Under the pieces are notes generated by a model. It worked only from the letters and a program-made list of their open reading frames with translations, was not told the origin of the DNA and did not search any database. Shown piece by piece: positions 30,918 to 40,462 of a DNA stretch of 64,000 bases. Origin of the DNA: CAZXDL01 sp964639505 (lineage in GTDB: Bacteria > Patescibacteriota > Saccharimonadia > Saccharimonadales > UBA4665). The number at the start of each line of letters is the position of its first letter. Position 1 is the stretch's first letter. The translations under genes were made by a program, and so were the position numbers. Location: NCBI GenBank assembly GCA_964639505.1, contig CAZXDL010000001.1, forward strand, positions 62,001 through 126,000. The letters run 5' to 3'.

Positions 30918-32283
30918 TGAGATTAAGCCCCTAAACCCGCCTGAGGTTGGGATATATACTTGCGGACCAACCGTGTACGATTACGCGCACATTGGGCATT
31001 GGTTTACTTATGTTAGGGCTGATACTTTAATTCGGGCGTTAAAAGCAAATAATTTCAAGCCGAAGTGGGTTGTAAATATTACAGATGTTGGTCATCTTGT
31101 GAGCGATGCAGACGACGGCGAAGATAAACTACAAAAGAGGGCAAAGCGCGAAGGAAAAACTGCTTGGGAAATTGCTCAATTTTACACCGAAGATTTCATA
31201 GAAGGCATGAAGCTGCTTAACATTTCCGTTCCAAACGAAATGCCAAAAGCTACGGCGCACATTCCTGAACAAATTGAGTTAATTCACAGACTAGAAGAGA
31301 AGGGATTTACATACAAAATTAGCGATGGTATCTACTATGATACTAGTAAATTTCAGAAATATGCTGACTTTGCACGCCTTGATTTAGACGAGCTGCAAGC
31401 CGGTGCAAGGGTGGCATATAACCCAGAAAAACGAAACCCGTCTGATTTTGCCTTATGGAAGTTTTCTCCTAAAAATTCTGCGCGCGATATGGAGTGGGAC
31501 AGTCCTTGGGGAAAGGGTTTTCCGGGCTGGCACATTGAGTGCTCAGCTATGAGCATGAAGTATTTGGGAGCAACGCTAGATATACACACCGGCGGCATCG
31601 ACCATGTACCTGTACATCATGCCAACGAAATCGCTCAAAGCGAGGCAGCAACTGGCAAACCATATGCAAACTATTGGCTCCATACCAATCATGTATTAAT
31701 TGATGGACAAAAAATATCAAAAAGTCTAGGTAATGGCATCAGGCTACAGGAGGTAATTAACGATCAGGTTAGCGCGGACGCTTTTAGACTGCACGTGCTC
31801 GAATCACACTACCGAAGTCAATCGAAGTTTAGTCTAGAGAGTCTGCAGGCCGCTCAAAACCGGCTAAATGACCTGTATGCGCTTGCCGCACTAAGGTGGC
31901 AACCGGTAGCTGACGCAGTTGAGCTTAATACCAGCCTCAGTGACATCTCCGAAAAAATAACTTCTTTGCTATTTGACGACCTTAATACTCCCGAAATACT
32001 GGTTTGTCTTAGCCAGGTAAGTGCCGAGCTACAACAATCGTTAATATCAAAAGTTCACGTAACTGATTTCGAGGACTTATTATCTGAGATCGATAAACTA
32101 CTTGGCTTAAACCTTTCTGCTATAAAAGATATTAACGACGACCAAAAACATAAAATTAAGGACCGCGAAGCAGCCCGCAAAAAGGGTGATTGGGCTATGT
32201 CTGATCAAATACGTGACGATCTAATGAAGAGCCATGTCGGGCTAAGAGATACACCGTCTGGTACTATTTGGTACCCTTTGTAG
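30883..32283 (+). CDS. cysS: Cysteinyl-tRNA synthetase
   Basis: 466-residue class I synthetase. MKLYNTLTRQ is the usual CysRS start. IYTCGPTVYDYAHIGHW (~25-41) holds the first zinc Cys and HIGH signature; WHIECSAMSMKYLG and HTGGIDHVPVHHANEIAQSEA give the remaining zinc ligands; KISKSLGNG (~266-274) is KMSKS. The DALR helical domain and a short C-terminal segment complete a full-length enzyme. Unlike DnaX and RecR in this window, it keeps its zinc site. The start overlaps nrnA by 35 nt and the end overlaps the convergent permease by 20 nt. Confidence 0.97.
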   Translation: MKLYNTLTRQIDEIKPLNPPEVGIYTCGPTVYDYAHIGHWFTYVRADTLIRALKANNFKPKWVVNITDVGHLVSDADDGEDKLQKRAKREGKTAWEIAQFYTEDFIEGMKLLNISVPNEMPKATAHIPEQIELIHRLEEKGFTYKISDGIYYDTSKFQKYADFARLDLDELQAGARVAYNPEKRNPSDFALWKFSPKNSARDMEWDSPWGKGFPGWHIECSAMSMKYLGATLDIHTGGIDHVPVHHANEIAQSEAATGKPYANYWLHTNHVLIDGQKISKSLGNGIRLQEVINDQVSADAFRLHVLESHYRSQSKFSLESLQAAQNRLNDLYALAALRWQPVADAVELNTSLSDISEKITSLLFDDLNTPEILVCLSQVSAELQQSLISKVHVTDFEDLLSEIDKLLGLNLSAIKDINDDQKHKIKDREAARKKGDWAMSDQIRDDLMKSHVGLRDTPSGTIWYPL

Positions 32284-33385
32284 TTGCCGTTTTAAATTCT
32301 GCTTCTGAAATAATTTTTTTGGCACGCAAGTACTCCAGCAAAATTATGCGCAAACACCCAGCAATAGGTATTGCGACAAGCCCGCCTATAAGCCCGCTAA
32401 AACTAACTCCTATCAGCACCGACATAAAGACCAACAGAGGCGACATATTGGTTGAATTAGCCTGAACTTTGGGTTGGATGAAGATGTTTTCGAGCTGCTG
32501 ATAAAGAATATAGTAGGCCAGTATTATTATTGCAGCCGGCAAGGAGTGAAACAAAGCCACAGTTGTAACAATGATGGCACCCAGGGTGTGTCCAACCATC
32601 GGTATAAGACCACAAATGAATACTATGACCATCAGAGCTATAGGATAGCTGATACCGAGGATGATTATGACTGGAGTTATTAAAACGGCTGCAAGCGCTG
32701 CAAGCAAAACCTGTCCGTTGACATAGCCTTTTACCACTCGATTCATGTCATTTGCAAGACCCTTGGCCTTTGGCCGATTTTTTTCTGGTATAAACTGCTC
32801 AAAGAACTTCAGCCAGCGTGGCCCCTCTATAAGCATCATAAAGGTTAAAACTAGTATAGTTACGAGCGAAAAGAAGCTGCTACCGACTTTTTGGACGGTA
32901 GAAAATGCTGAGCCCCCAGCGTGATTTAGGCGCTCAGAAAGTTGCTTAGATATATTATTAACTTGTTTCTCAAGGTGATACCGCCTAATAAATTGTCCTG
33001 GCTCACTGTCTTGATCTCGAAAGTCCTGAACTAATCCAGGTGCAATCTTGATAAAGCTTTGAGTTTGTTTAACTAGAGGCGGAGCAATACTGGCGATAAA
33101 TCCAACTAGAAGCAACACAACTATAACGAACGAAATTGATGTGGCAAGTGTGCGACTGCCGCGCTGTTTGCCTGGTAGACGTTTGCTAAGCCAATGTACC
33201 GGCGCATTTAAGGCTAAAGCTAGGAAGAAGGCAATAAATATCAGCAAAAGCGCATGCGAAGCCTTCTGAATTGCCAGTAAGAGCAAGATTGTCGTAACTG
33301 TCAGGCCCGCCAGTCGGATAAAAGTACCGGTTGATACTGTAACGGCGAATTCTGGTCGATTATCATCTTTATTTAGGCCAATCAT
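32264..33385 (-). CDS. AI-2E family transporter
   Basis: 373-residue membrane protein of the AI-2E (TqsA/YhhT) family with about eight helices. Typical elements are LLLIFIAFFLALALNAPVHWLSKRLP after the first helices, a long coiled region (~100-165: QSFIKIAPGLVQDFRD, VNNISKQLSERLNH), and a C-terminal FIQPKVQANSTNMSPLLVFMSVLIGVSFSGLIGGLVAIPIAG. Members export autoinducer-2 or other small solutes, or act as ion antiporters; the substrate is unknown. The promoter (TTGCGC, 17 nt, GATAAT) ends 6 nt before the ATG, predicting a leaderless mRNA. Confidence 0.87.
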   Translation of the reverse strand: MIGLNKDDNRPEFAVTVSTGTFIRLAGLTVTTILLLLAIQKASHALLLIFIAFFLALALNAPVHWLSKRLPGKQRGSRTLATSISFVIVVLLLVGFIASIAPPLVKQTQSFIKIAPGLVQDFRDQDSEPGQFIRRYHLEKQVNNISKQLSERLNHAGGSAFSTVQKVGSSFFSLVTILVLTFMMLIEGPRWLKFFEQFIPEKNRPKAKGLANDMNRVVKGYVNGQVLLAALAAVLITPVIIILGISYPIALMVIVFICGLIPMVGHTLGAIIVTTVALFHSLPAAIIILAYYILYQQLENIFIQPKVQANSTNMSPLLVFMSVLIGVSFSGLIGGLVAIPIAGCLRIILLEYLRAKKIISEAEFKTATTKGTK

Positions 33386-33391
33386 ATTGCT

Positions 33392-33420
33392 ATTATCTAT
33401 AAACCGCGTCGTTTGCGCAA
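33392..33420 (-). promoter_or_regulatory. Promoter of the AI-2E family gene
   Basis: Minus strand TTGCGC (33420-33415), 17-nt spacer, GATAAT (33397-33392), 6 nt to ATG 33385. It overlaps the end of the upstream GT4 gene. Confidence 0.65.
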
Positions 33421-34545
33421 TGCTTGCTGATAAACTGCTAGAAGCTTTTCACCAACCACACTAATATCAAACTGCTGTGCGTAATCGGATCCCCAGCTTG
33501 CCATCGTTTTTCTCAAAGACGCATCAGATAAATATGTTCTTAACTTTTTGGCTAGTTCACTTGGATTATAAGGATCAAAGAGCAATTCTGGCTGAGGATT
33601 CATAACAGAACGGTAGCCTGGATTATCGCCGGCCAATACTACACCTCTCGAGCTTGCTAATGCCTCTAATAGTACAATCCCAAAGCTTTCGCCGCCGCTA
33701 CTCGGAAAGACAGCGACATCAGCGCTAGCATAGTAACTTGGCTTGCGTTGTTCATCTACAAATCCTACAAATTCAACATAACCTTTTAATTTATTTTGAT
33801 CTACAAACTGCTCTAAACTTGCCCGCAGATGACCATCTCCGCAGATAATTACCCGAAAATCCGGCAGACCCCCAGAGTTGTCGACAAGCTGTTTTACCGC
33901 CTCCAACAGCAGTAAGCAACCCTTACGCCTAACAAGCCTGCCTAAAAACAAAACATTGAGCTTTATGCCTTGATAATTAGTGATAGGTTTGGCTTGCTTA
34001 AACCTGCTATAGTCCACAACATTAGGCAATACATCCGAGTCGATTTTGAAGCTTTCCTTAGCAAAATCGCGAGCGGCGCCAGATACGGCTAACATTTTAT
34101 CGAAACGCTTCAAAGATGGCCTTAACCAAATGCCTAGTGCATGGTTGGCTAAACGCGGAACCTGCCCATACGGCAAAATGTGAAATGTACCCACAACTGC
34201 GGTCTTATCGTCTGCTGCTAAAATGAGTCGTTGGGCCATAAACGGACTATGTGGCACTTGCACGTGGAGTACGTCGAACTCTTCTAATTCTAAGAATTTT
34301 CGCAATTTACTACGACTTGTAGGCAACGGTATGGTAGTTCGGTTACCATTAAATTTCACTGATATGTTCTTGGCTAGGCTATGCAGATTGGGCAACTGAC
34401 GTTTGTCCGTCTGACCTACTAGGTAATGAACCTGATGGCCTCGACTTGAAAGCCAACCTCCAATTGCCAGTACATATTGCTGCACGCCGTCAGATGGGTC
34501 AAGAGAGGTATCTAAAACAAGACCAATTTTAAGCTTACTTAGCAT
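33397..34545 (-). CDS. GT4 glycosyltransferase (second of pair)
   Basis: 382-residue GT-B enzyme. N-terminal MLSKLKIGLVLDTSLDPSDGVQQYV (G-V-Q-x-Y acceptor loop), LHVQVPHSPFMAQRL, then a C-terminal domain with LNVLFLGRLVRRKGCLLLLEAV and VFPSSGGESFGIVLLEALASSRGVVLAG (E-x7-E). Similar to PimA/PimB and other lipid mannosyl- or glucosyltransferases; donor and acceptor are unknown. ATG 34545 overlaps the end of the preceding GT4 by 11 nt, so the two are coupled and probably add successive sugars to an envelope glycolipid. Confidence 0.85.
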   Translation of the reverse strand: MLSKLKIGLVLDTSLDPSDGVQQYVLAIGGWLSSRGHQVHYLVGQTDKRQLPNLHSLAKNISVKFNGNRTTIPLPTSRSKLRKFLELEEFDVLHVQVPHSPFMAQRLILAADDKTAVVGTFHILPYGQVPRLANHALGIWLRPSLKRFDKMLAVSGAARDFAKESFKIDSDVLPNVVDYSRFKQAKPITNYQGIKLNVLFLGRLVRRKGCLLLLEAVKQLVDNSGGLPDFRVIICGDGHLRASLEQFVDQNKLKGYVEFVGFVDEQRKPSYYASADVAVFPSSGGESFGIVLLEALASSRGVVLAGDNPGYRSVMNPQPELLFDPYNPSELAKKLRTYLSDASLRKTMASWGSDYAQQFDISVVGEKLLAVYQQALRKRRGL

Positions 34546-35665
34546 GCTGTTTAACAGCGTCTTTATACAGCTCTTCGTACTGAGCAACCACTTTTGGATA
34601 ACTGAATTGTTTTACATAATTTTGTGCCCAGTCGTGCCAGACTTTTCTTATATCAGGCTCGTTAAGCATCATGTTGAGCCGCCTTGCAAATTCAACTGTA
34701 TCTTCTGGATTGACGATAGATAAGGCACCTACGCCTTTCATAAGATCAGAGTAACCTGAGTTGTTGCCAGCAACAGTTACAGTGCTGGTTGCCATTGCCT
34801 CTAGCAGAACGATACCAAAACTTTCGCCAAATATTGCCGGTGAGCAAAATATCTTGCTCTCGGCTAACAGCTTGAGCTTCAATTCTTCGCTTATAAAACC
34901 CAAAAAAGTTACATTTTTTAGATCTAAATCTTCGGCCATGAGCTCGAGTTTTTCTCGGTCAGGCCCATCACCAGCAATAATCAGTTTAACGTCAGGATTG
35001 GTTTGTTGAATGACCTGAAAGGCTTTTAAAAGATATTTAACTCCTTTACGACGCTCAAGACGACCAACAAACAAAACGGTATTATTATCGGTGTCTTTCT
35101 TTTTGGATAATTTACTATATTTGTCCAAGTCTATACCATTTGGAATGATGGTTATCGGTTGATCTGTCATGGTACTTACATACTCGGCACCCGAATCAGA
35201 CACTGCTGTTAAAACATCCAGGTATTTCATAACAGAATTCAAGTAAAAACTTACGGTTTTGAGGATTGAACGACTCAGCGTTGAATCAGTAACCTTGGCG
35301 TGAAAGGTCCCGATATTTACGGCCTTAGATCTTGATAGAAGCTGACGGCTTAGCAGGGGCATCCAGGGTTCATGAAAGTGCAAAATGTCGAATTTTTCTT
35401 CGGCGAGCATTGCGTCGATTAGATCGTTATCTACCTGACTGGAGACCTGAGAGGTGGTATCTGAAAAAGAAAGAGTTCGGAAGTCTGTTGAGGTGCCTAT
35501 AAAGATTACATCAGGATGAGGATCATCTGTATGTCCACGTGGTGCAGGGGTGATAATTTTCACAAGGTGGCCACGGTCCTCTAGACCGCTTTTAAGTGCA
35601 AGCACAACCTCTAAAACGCCACCATGCTTAGTTATATTGTAGGGACACACTAATCCTATTTTCAT
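34535..35665 (-). CDS. GT4 glycosyltransferase (first of pair)
   Basis: 376-residue GT-B enzyme. MKIGLVCPYNITKHGGVLEVVLAL, FDILHFHEPWMPLLSRQLL, VSDSGAEYV and the C-terminal NTVLFVGRLERRKGVKYLLKAF and SPAIFGESFGIVLLEAMATSTVTVAG match the PimA/phosphatidylinositol mannosyltransferase-like GT4 group. Cytoplasmic, probably attached to the inner membrane face. The start is preceded by an extended -10 (TGaTATACT) ending 10 nt upstream. Downstream of the alpha/beta hydrolase on the same strand. Confidence 0.87.
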   Translation of the reverse strand: MKIGLVCPYNITKHGGVLEVVLALKSGLEDRGHLVKIITPAPRGHTDDPHPDVIFIGTSTDFRTLSFSDTTSQVSSQVDNDLIDAMLAEEKFDILHFHEPWMPLLSRQLLSRSKAVNIGTFHAKVTDSTLSRSILKTVSFYLNSVMKYLDVLTAVSDSGAEYVSTMTDQPITIIPNGIDLDKYSKLSKKKDTDNNTVLFVGRLERRKGVKYLLKAFQVIQQTNPDVKLIIAGDGPDREKLELMAEDLDLKNVTFLGFISEELKLKLLAESKIFCSPAIFGESFGIVLLEAMATSTVTVAGNNSGYSDLMKGVGALSIVNPEDTVEFARRLNMMLNEPDIRKVWHDWAQNYVKQFSYPKVVAQYEELYKDAVKQHAK

Positions 35666-35685
35666 CTTAATACCAAGTATATCAT

Positions 35686-36618
35686 TTAGGCCTTGCTCAA
35701 TATCCGCCTTAACCCCGGTGGCAACATTACTGACATGGCGGTTTTATCAGCTAGCACGCTAGGGGTGTGAGCCTTGCTTTTTGCCGTAAACTTACGGTAA
35801 TCATCAAACACAATTCGCATGTGCTGCTCGACGATCTTATTGTTAAAGTAATGCTCTTGCTCAGATACGACGTGCACGACGGGGATGTCAATTTTCTTGG
35901 TGCAGTTATCGAGAGTAAAGAACTCACTCGTTGTCAGCCAGTGTGTGCGCACATCATTGGCTTGCCAAAGCTGCAGCTCAAAATCCATTGTTATATCAAA
36001 TTCTTCTGGCGTTACTTCGATCATACGTCGTCTAGAATTAGGCAAGCGAGAGTACAAAGTCTTAAGCACGAATTTATTTAGAGCCCCGTACCTGATCATA
36101 AAAGCAACTGGTCGAGTAGCAAAAGTACGGGTCACGCCTCGGTAAAAAATTTGTGTTTTGCGCCCATAAACAAAATCATCTTTATGCACAAACCCAACTA
36201 GACTTACTAAGAGGTCAACCTTTTTAGCGATTTCAGGATACTTTTGTAGCATACGAGTTGCAATCACAAAACCAAACGAAATTGCTACAATAGTTAATCT
36301 TTTACGTTTATATCTAAGCTTTACAAAAGCTGCCAAATAGTCAGCAAAAGAATCAACATTTGGATATACACCGATTTTGTTAAAACTGTCCATGCCGCCA
36401 AATCCGGGCATATCAGGCATAGTTACGTTACCGTATTGTTCGAGGTTCTCAACTAGACCCCACCAGCGCTCTAGCATGGCGTGGTGGCCGTAAATCAGAA
36501 GTATCTCTTTAGTTTTTTTCTTATTTGAAGCGGGTACCCTCATCATACGGCCATCAAGCCGGTTGATGTTTAAAGGCACTATATAATCAGCTGAATGTTT
36601 GGACTTATTGTGAGGCAT
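35686..36618 (-). CDS. Alpha/beta hydrolase
   Basis: 310-residue alpha/beta-hydrolase fold. ILLIYGHHAMLERWWGLVENL (oxyanion region), NVTMPDMPGFGGMDS and the nucleophile elbow VAISFGFVIATRML (Ser of I-S-F-G) are visible, with PVVHVVSEQEHYFNN as a probable acid region and the final His in KAHTPSV. Substrate unknown; proximity to two lipid-type glycosyltransferases is compatible with an envelope-lipid role. AAGG lies ~7 nt before the ATG. The start lies 65 nt from the extended -10 region of tRNA-Gln on the other strand. Confidence 0.75.
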   Translation of the reverse strand: MPHNKSKHSADYIVPLNINRLDGRMMRVPASNKKKTKEILLIYGHHAMLERWWGLVENLEQYGNVTMPDMPGFGGMDSFNKIGVYPNVDSFADYLAAFVKLRYKRKRLTIVAISFGFVIATRMLQKYPEIAKKVDLLVSLVGFVHKDDFVYGRKTQIFYRGVTRTFATRPVAFMIRYGALNKFVLKTLYSRLPNSRRRMIEVTPEEFDITMDFELQLWQANDVRTHWLTTSEFFTLDNCTKKIDIPVVHVVSEQEHYFNNKIVEQHMRIVFDDYRKFTAKSKAHTPSVLADKTAMSVMLPPGLRRILSKA

Positions 36619-36691
36619 ATTTACCTTAAAAATTTATACTAATTTTAGCAGAATATGCCTGTTTAGTCGACAGCCGAACACCTTGGCGCTG

Positions 36692-36720
36692 TGTACATAC
36701 AAACATACAGCTGTTAAAAT
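36692..36720 (+). promoter_or_regulatory. Promoter of tRNA-Gln
   Basis: TGTACA (36692-36697), 17-nt spacer, TGt then TAAAAT (36715-36720). Predicted start ~36727, 6 nt before the tRNA. Confidence 0.5.
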
Positions 36721-36732
36721 CAATCTGGCTAT

Positions 36733-36807
36733 TGGGGCGTCGCCAAGTGGTAAGGCACCAGTTTTTGGTACTGGCATTCGGGGGTTCGAATCCCTCCGCC
36801 CCAGCCA
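36733..36807 (+). tRNA. tRNA-Gln (TTG)
   Basis: 75-nt tRNA. Acceptor TGGGGCG pairs with CGCCCCA, anticodon stem CCAGT/ACTGG with loop TTTTGGT gives TTG, T-arm GGGGGTTCGAATCCCTC, discriminator G and encoded CCA (36805-36807). Confidence 0.95.
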
Positions 36808-36921
36808 AACAAGATCAACAAAAAGTAAAAAAGCAATCCTTAAATTAATTGCTCTGAATTATTCAGATCAAATCAAATTAATAATAATGTTGGCTATCGT
36901 ACCGTTTGTGTCGGGCTTTGC

Positions 36922-36930
36922 TGTTATCAT
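36922..36930 (+). promoter_or_regulatory. Extended -10 promoter (TGtTATCAT)
   Basis: TG (36922-36923), T, TATCAT (36925-36930), then 6 nt to ATG 36937, predicting a leaderless mRNA for the DUF1697 gene. Confidence 0.55.
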
Positions 36931-36936
36931 CATTAC

Positions 36937-37485
36937 ATGGTGTATGTTGCGCTACTTAGGGGTGTTAATGTCGGTGGAAATAGCCGTGTTGAAATGCCAA
37001 AGTTAAAATTAGTGTTTGAAAAGATCGGCTTCGAAAAAGTTAAAACTTATATAAACTCGGGCAATGTAATATTTGAAACCGTTAAGCAGGCTGAATCTAC
37101 GCTCGCAGACCGACTTGAAGAAACAATAGAAGAGACATTTGGCTTTAAAGTGGACGTGATAGTTCGCTCGCAAACTTACATTAAACAGATACTTGATCAG
37201 CTGCCTAGAGATTGGCTAAACAATGAAAACATGCGGTGTGATGTGATGTTTTTATGGGAAGATATCCACGATCCCCACATCTTGAACGAGTTGATGATAA
37301 AGCCCGATATTGAAGACGTGAAGTACGTTTCCGGTGCAATTATCTGGAGGATCGATCGAAAGAACGCAGCTAAAAGTGGCGCTTTAAAAATTATTGGTAC
37401 CCCCCTGTACAAAAAGATGACAATCCGGAATTGTAATACCGTACATAAACTTTATTCCATGATGACAGAGGCAAATACGATATAG
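36937..37485 (+). CDS. DUF1697 family protein
   Basis: 182-residue protein. MVYVALLRGVNVGGNSRVEMPKLK, FEKVKTYINSGNVIFE, and later DVIVRSQTYIKQIL and CNTVHKLYSMM match DUF1697, a widespread family of unknown biochemical role (ferredoxin-like fold). The next gene starts 8 nt after its stop but has its own -10 box. Confidence 0.9.
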   Translation: MVYVALLRGVNVGGNSRVEMPKLKLVFEKIGFEKVKTYINSGNVIFETVKQAESTLADRLEETIEETFGFKVDVIVRSQTYIKQILDQLPRDWLNNENMRCDVMFLWEDIHDPHILNELMIKPDIEDVKYVSGAIIWRIDRKNAAKSGALKIIGTPLYKKMTIRNCNTVHKLYSMMTEANTI

Positions 37486-37493
37486 TAGTTGGT

Positions 37494-38960
37494 ATGGAAA
37501 ATAACACAAACGAACTCGCTGATATTGGCGTGATTGGGTTGGCAGTCATGGGTCAAAACCTGGTCTTAAATATGAATGATCATGGATTTAAAGTTGCGGC
37601 ATTTAACCGAACAGTTGAAAAAGTTGACGACTTTATTGCCAATCAGGCCAAAAACACGCAGGTAGTTGGCGTTCATTCTTTAAATGAGCTTGTGGCTTCA
37701 CTCAAAAAGCCACGCCGTGTGATGTTGATGGTCAAAGCAGGAGACCCTGTTGATAAAACAATCGAGTCGCTCATACCCTTACTTGAATCAGGGGACATTA
37801 TTATAGATGGGGGCAATTCATTGTTTAGTGATACAGAACGACGTATGAAAGAGGTCGAAACTAAAGGGCTTTTATACGTCGGTACTGGTGTATCCGGCGG
37901 TGAAGAGGGGGCCCGTAATGGACCCTCAATTATGCCTGGCGGTTCTGCGGCGGCTTGGCCACATATCAAAGATATCTTTCAGGCAATATCAGCCAAAGTT
38001 GAAGATGGAACTGCATGTTGCGACTGGGTTGGCGAGGGTGGAGCGGGTCATTACGTCAAAATGGTGCATAACGGGATCGAATACGGCGATATGCAACTTA
38101 TTGCCGAGGCTTACAGCCTTCTCCAGAACTATGTTGGGCTAAATAATGATGAGATGGCCCAGACTTTTGCTGAATGGAACAAAGGCGATTTAGATAGTTA
38201 TTTAATTCAAATCACATCAGAAATTCTTGCTTTTAAAGATGAGGATGGGCAGCCGATCGTCGATAAAATTCTTGATGCTGCTGGACAAAAAGGCACCGGC
38301 AAATGGACTGTCATAAGCTCTGCCGAATTAGGTCAACCAGTTAGTTTAATCACTGAAGCCGTATACGCTCGCTGTATTTCGGCTTTAAAGGAGGCTAGAC
38401 AAAATGCCTCTAGTATTTTGACTGGGCCATCTATAAAAAGAGAAGGCGACAATCAAGCATTTATCAACGAACTTCAGCAGGCTTTGTACGCCTCTAAAAT
38501 CGTAAGCTATGCCCAAGGCTACATGCTTATGCGTGCTGCTGCCGACGAACATAACTGGAATCTTAATTACGGTGGCATCGCATTAATGTGGCGTGGAGGT
38601 TGCATAATTCGCAGCCGCTTCTTAGGAGATATCAAACAGGCCTACGAGACAAATCCAGATCTCAGTAATTTATTACTAGACCCGTTTTTTAGTGAAGCAA
38701 TTAACAAAGCACAGTCATCATGGCGTAACGTTATTGCGGCAGCCGTACAGGCCGGCGTAGCTGTGCCGGCTATGAGCTCAGCTCTATCGTTTTATGATGC
38801 TTTCAGGTCAGAGAAATTGCCTGCCAACCTGTTGCAAGCTCAACGCGACTATTTCGGTGCGCATACTTATGAGCGCATTGATAAGCCACGCGGTGAGTTC
38901 TTTCACACAAACTGGACAGGCAAGGGTGGCTCAACCAGTTCAAGCAGCTATAACGCTTAA
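37494..38960 (+). CDS. gnd: 6-phosphogluconate dehydrogenase, decarboxylating
   Basis: 488-residue full-length enzyme that oxidises 6-phosphogluconate to ribulose-5-phosphate with CO2 release, making NADPH in the cytoplasm. Cofactor site IGVIGLAVMGQNLVLNMNDHG (~12-32); VSGGEEGARNGPSIMPGG (~133-150); catalytic GHYVKMVHNGIEYGDMQ (Lys and His-Asn-Gly-Ile-Glu-Tyr); late YGGIALMWRGGCIIRS; and C-terminal PRGEFFHTNWTGKGG, which closes the neighbouring active site. TATAGT (37481-37486) ends 7 nt before the ATG, so the mRNA is probably leaderless. It overlaps the convergent PEP carboxylase gene by 4 nt. Confidence 0.96.
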   Translation: MENNTNELADIGVIGLAVMGQNLVLNMNDHGFKVAAFNRTVEKVDDFIANQAKNTQVVGVHSLNELVASLKKPRRVMLMVKAGDPVDKTIESLIPLLESGDIIIDGGNSLFSDTERRMKEVETKGLLYVGTGVSGGEEGARNGPSIMPGGSAAAWPHIKDIFQAISAKVEDGTACCDWVGEGGAGHYVKMVHNGIEYGDMQLIAEAYSLLQNYVGLNNDEMAQTFAEWNKGDLDSYLIQITSEILAFKDEDGQPIVDKILDAAGQKGTGKWTVISSAELGQPVSLITEAVYARCISALKEARQNASSILTGPSIKREGDNQAFINELQQALYASKIVSYAQGYMLMRAAADEHNWNLNYGGIALMWRGGCIIRSRFLGDIKQAYETNPDLSNLLLDPFFSEAINKAQSSWRNVIAAAVQAGVAVPAMSSALSFYDAFRSEKLPANLLQAQRDYFGAHTYERIDKPRGEFFHTNWTGKGGSTSSSSYNA

Positions 38961-40462
38961 CCTAGGCTTTTTCTAAGACCTGCCATCTCTGTAATTAGTT
39001 TGGTCATCTCTGTTTGATATTTCGAACTTACAAGTGCGGAACTAAGCTCTTTATGAGCATGCTCATCGCTAGATTTCGGGCCAAGCTGGATTTCTAATAT
39101 CTTCTTTGCGATTTCAAAATCTGTTTTAATATCACGCCATGCGCTATTTTGTTTTATTAATTCTTCTAGGTTGTTTTCGTTATAGTAACGGCCGGCTTTT
39201 TCGAAGTCGCTTGAAATGTTTGCATATTCCTGGCGCAAAAGTTCAATTTGTTCCGGTTTCAAATCCCGCAATGCTCGCCCTAAACCGATAAACTCAGGTG
39301 GTATACCGATTGAATACAGGCTGGCAGTAAAAGTAATCGCTCGTGGCAATGTATGCGTACCGGTTGTCCGTGAATATGCCAAAAGGCCGATATGCTGCCG
39401 ACGATCACGTCGCTTAGGGACTGCTTCAAATACTTTGTTTAAATCTTTAACTATGCTATCCAAGCTTTGCTTGTAGTATTTTGAGGCAGTTTTGCCAATT
39501 ATTATTAATTCTGACTGGTCGAATGGATCGATGACATGAGGTTTGATATGCGGTAAATCTTTTTCTAGTCTAGTGATAGCTTTTTTAACTATTACTTCCG
39601 GATAATCATATCTAAATGCCGATTGTACGGTCACCGTGCGGACTCCGGCGAACTCCTTTGTAAACCTGTCGAGTGTATCTGGTGCTAGGCCACCCCTAAA
39701 AAGCAGACTTCCGGCCCCAAGAATGGGGTAAGTAGGAATGCCTGATTCTTTTGTAAACTCCTGTAGACGACTAAGTGCAACTTTATTACCAATGATGCCC
39801 GCCAGCAACCCAGATGTTAGAGCTGAGTCTGAGCAAGCCAAGAAGGCTCTAATGTATTCAGGTTTTTTACCAAAATTTTTATCGTGCAAAGAAACAAATT
39901 CTCTGAGTAGATCATCGACTGCCAGCTGACTTTCAACACTTTCTACTAGTGGAATAATTTCTAGATAATCGGTATTTGTCTCATTATCTTTGGTAAATTC
40001 TGTCGACTTAAACTTAGCAACCTTTTGAAAAAGCTTTTGCATATGTATTAGCTGGTCAGCACGCTCGGTCATCGGGAGAATAATTTCAAATAAGGGTCGG
40101 TTGTTAAATTTTAAATCGCGGGCGAAATCTTCACTGCTCAAAATAACCGTCATAGCTTGAAGTAGGTTGTAACCTTTTTCTTCCCATATATTCGGCAGCC
40201 TAAATGTCAAAAATTGATCTCGTCCAAGCTGATGCTGCGAAAAGTATTCATGATAATCGCTAAATAATCTATCTATAACGGCCGCGTCGGCATGTTTGCC
40301 CTCCCAATCCCACATATACTCGCCAACGTTGAGATCTCTGAAACAGGCAACAGCCTCGTGAATTTCCTCGTGTACCCCTATAAATGGCCTTCCGTCATCC
40401 CAAAAAGGGGCACCGGCGTTATCTGGGTGCTGAGTAGCCATAGTTGCCGGAATTTTTCTCAC
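38957..40462 (-). CDS. ppcA: Phosphoenolpyruvate carboxylase, archaeal type
   Basis: 501-residue enzyme making oxaloacetate from PEP and bicarbonate. MRKIPATMATQHPDNAGAPFW is the hallmark N-terminus of the short archaeal-type PEPC (PpcA, ~500 residues versus ~880 for the classical bacterial form). Further signatures are VGEYMWDWEGKHADAAVIDRL, FRLPNIWEEKGYN, EIILPMTERADQ, GAGSLLFRGG and a C-terminal region TTGTHTLPRAITFTASLYSIGIPPEFIGLGRAL. ATG 40462 overlaps the stop of the upstream aminotransferase (ATGA), so PEP to oxaloacetate to aspartate is a coupled two-gene unit. Confidence 0.95.
   Translation of the reverse strand: MRKIPATMATQHPDNAGAPFWDDGRPFIGVHEEIHEAVACFRDLNVGEYMWDWEGKHADAAVIDRLFSDYHEYFSQHQLGRDQFLTFRLPNIWEEKGYNLLQAMTVILSSEDFARDLKFNNRPLFEIILPMTERADQLIHMQKLFQKVAKFKSTEFTKDNETNTDYLEIIPLVESVESQLAVDDLLREFVSLHDKNFGKKPEYIRAFLACSDSALTSGLLAGIIGNKVALSRLQEFTKESGIPTYPILGAGSLLFRGGLAPDTLDRFTKEFAGVRTVTVQSAFRYDYPEVIVKKAITRLEKDLPHIKPHVIDPFDQSELIIIGKTASKYYKQSLDSIVKDLNKVFEAVPKRRDRRQHIGLLAYSRTTGTHTLPRAITFTASLYSIGIPPEFIGLGRALRDLKPEQIELLRQEYANISSDFEKAGRYYNENNLEELIKQNSAWRDIKTDFEIAKKILEIQLGPKSSDEHAHKELSSALVSSKYQTEMTKLITEMAGLRKSLG

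Noticed and set aside
36626..36808. Minus-strand 60-codon open frame across the tRNA-Gln region
   Set aside because: It covers tRNA-Gln and its promoter on the opposite strand and has a tRNA-derived peptide with no family likeness; treated as antisense noise.
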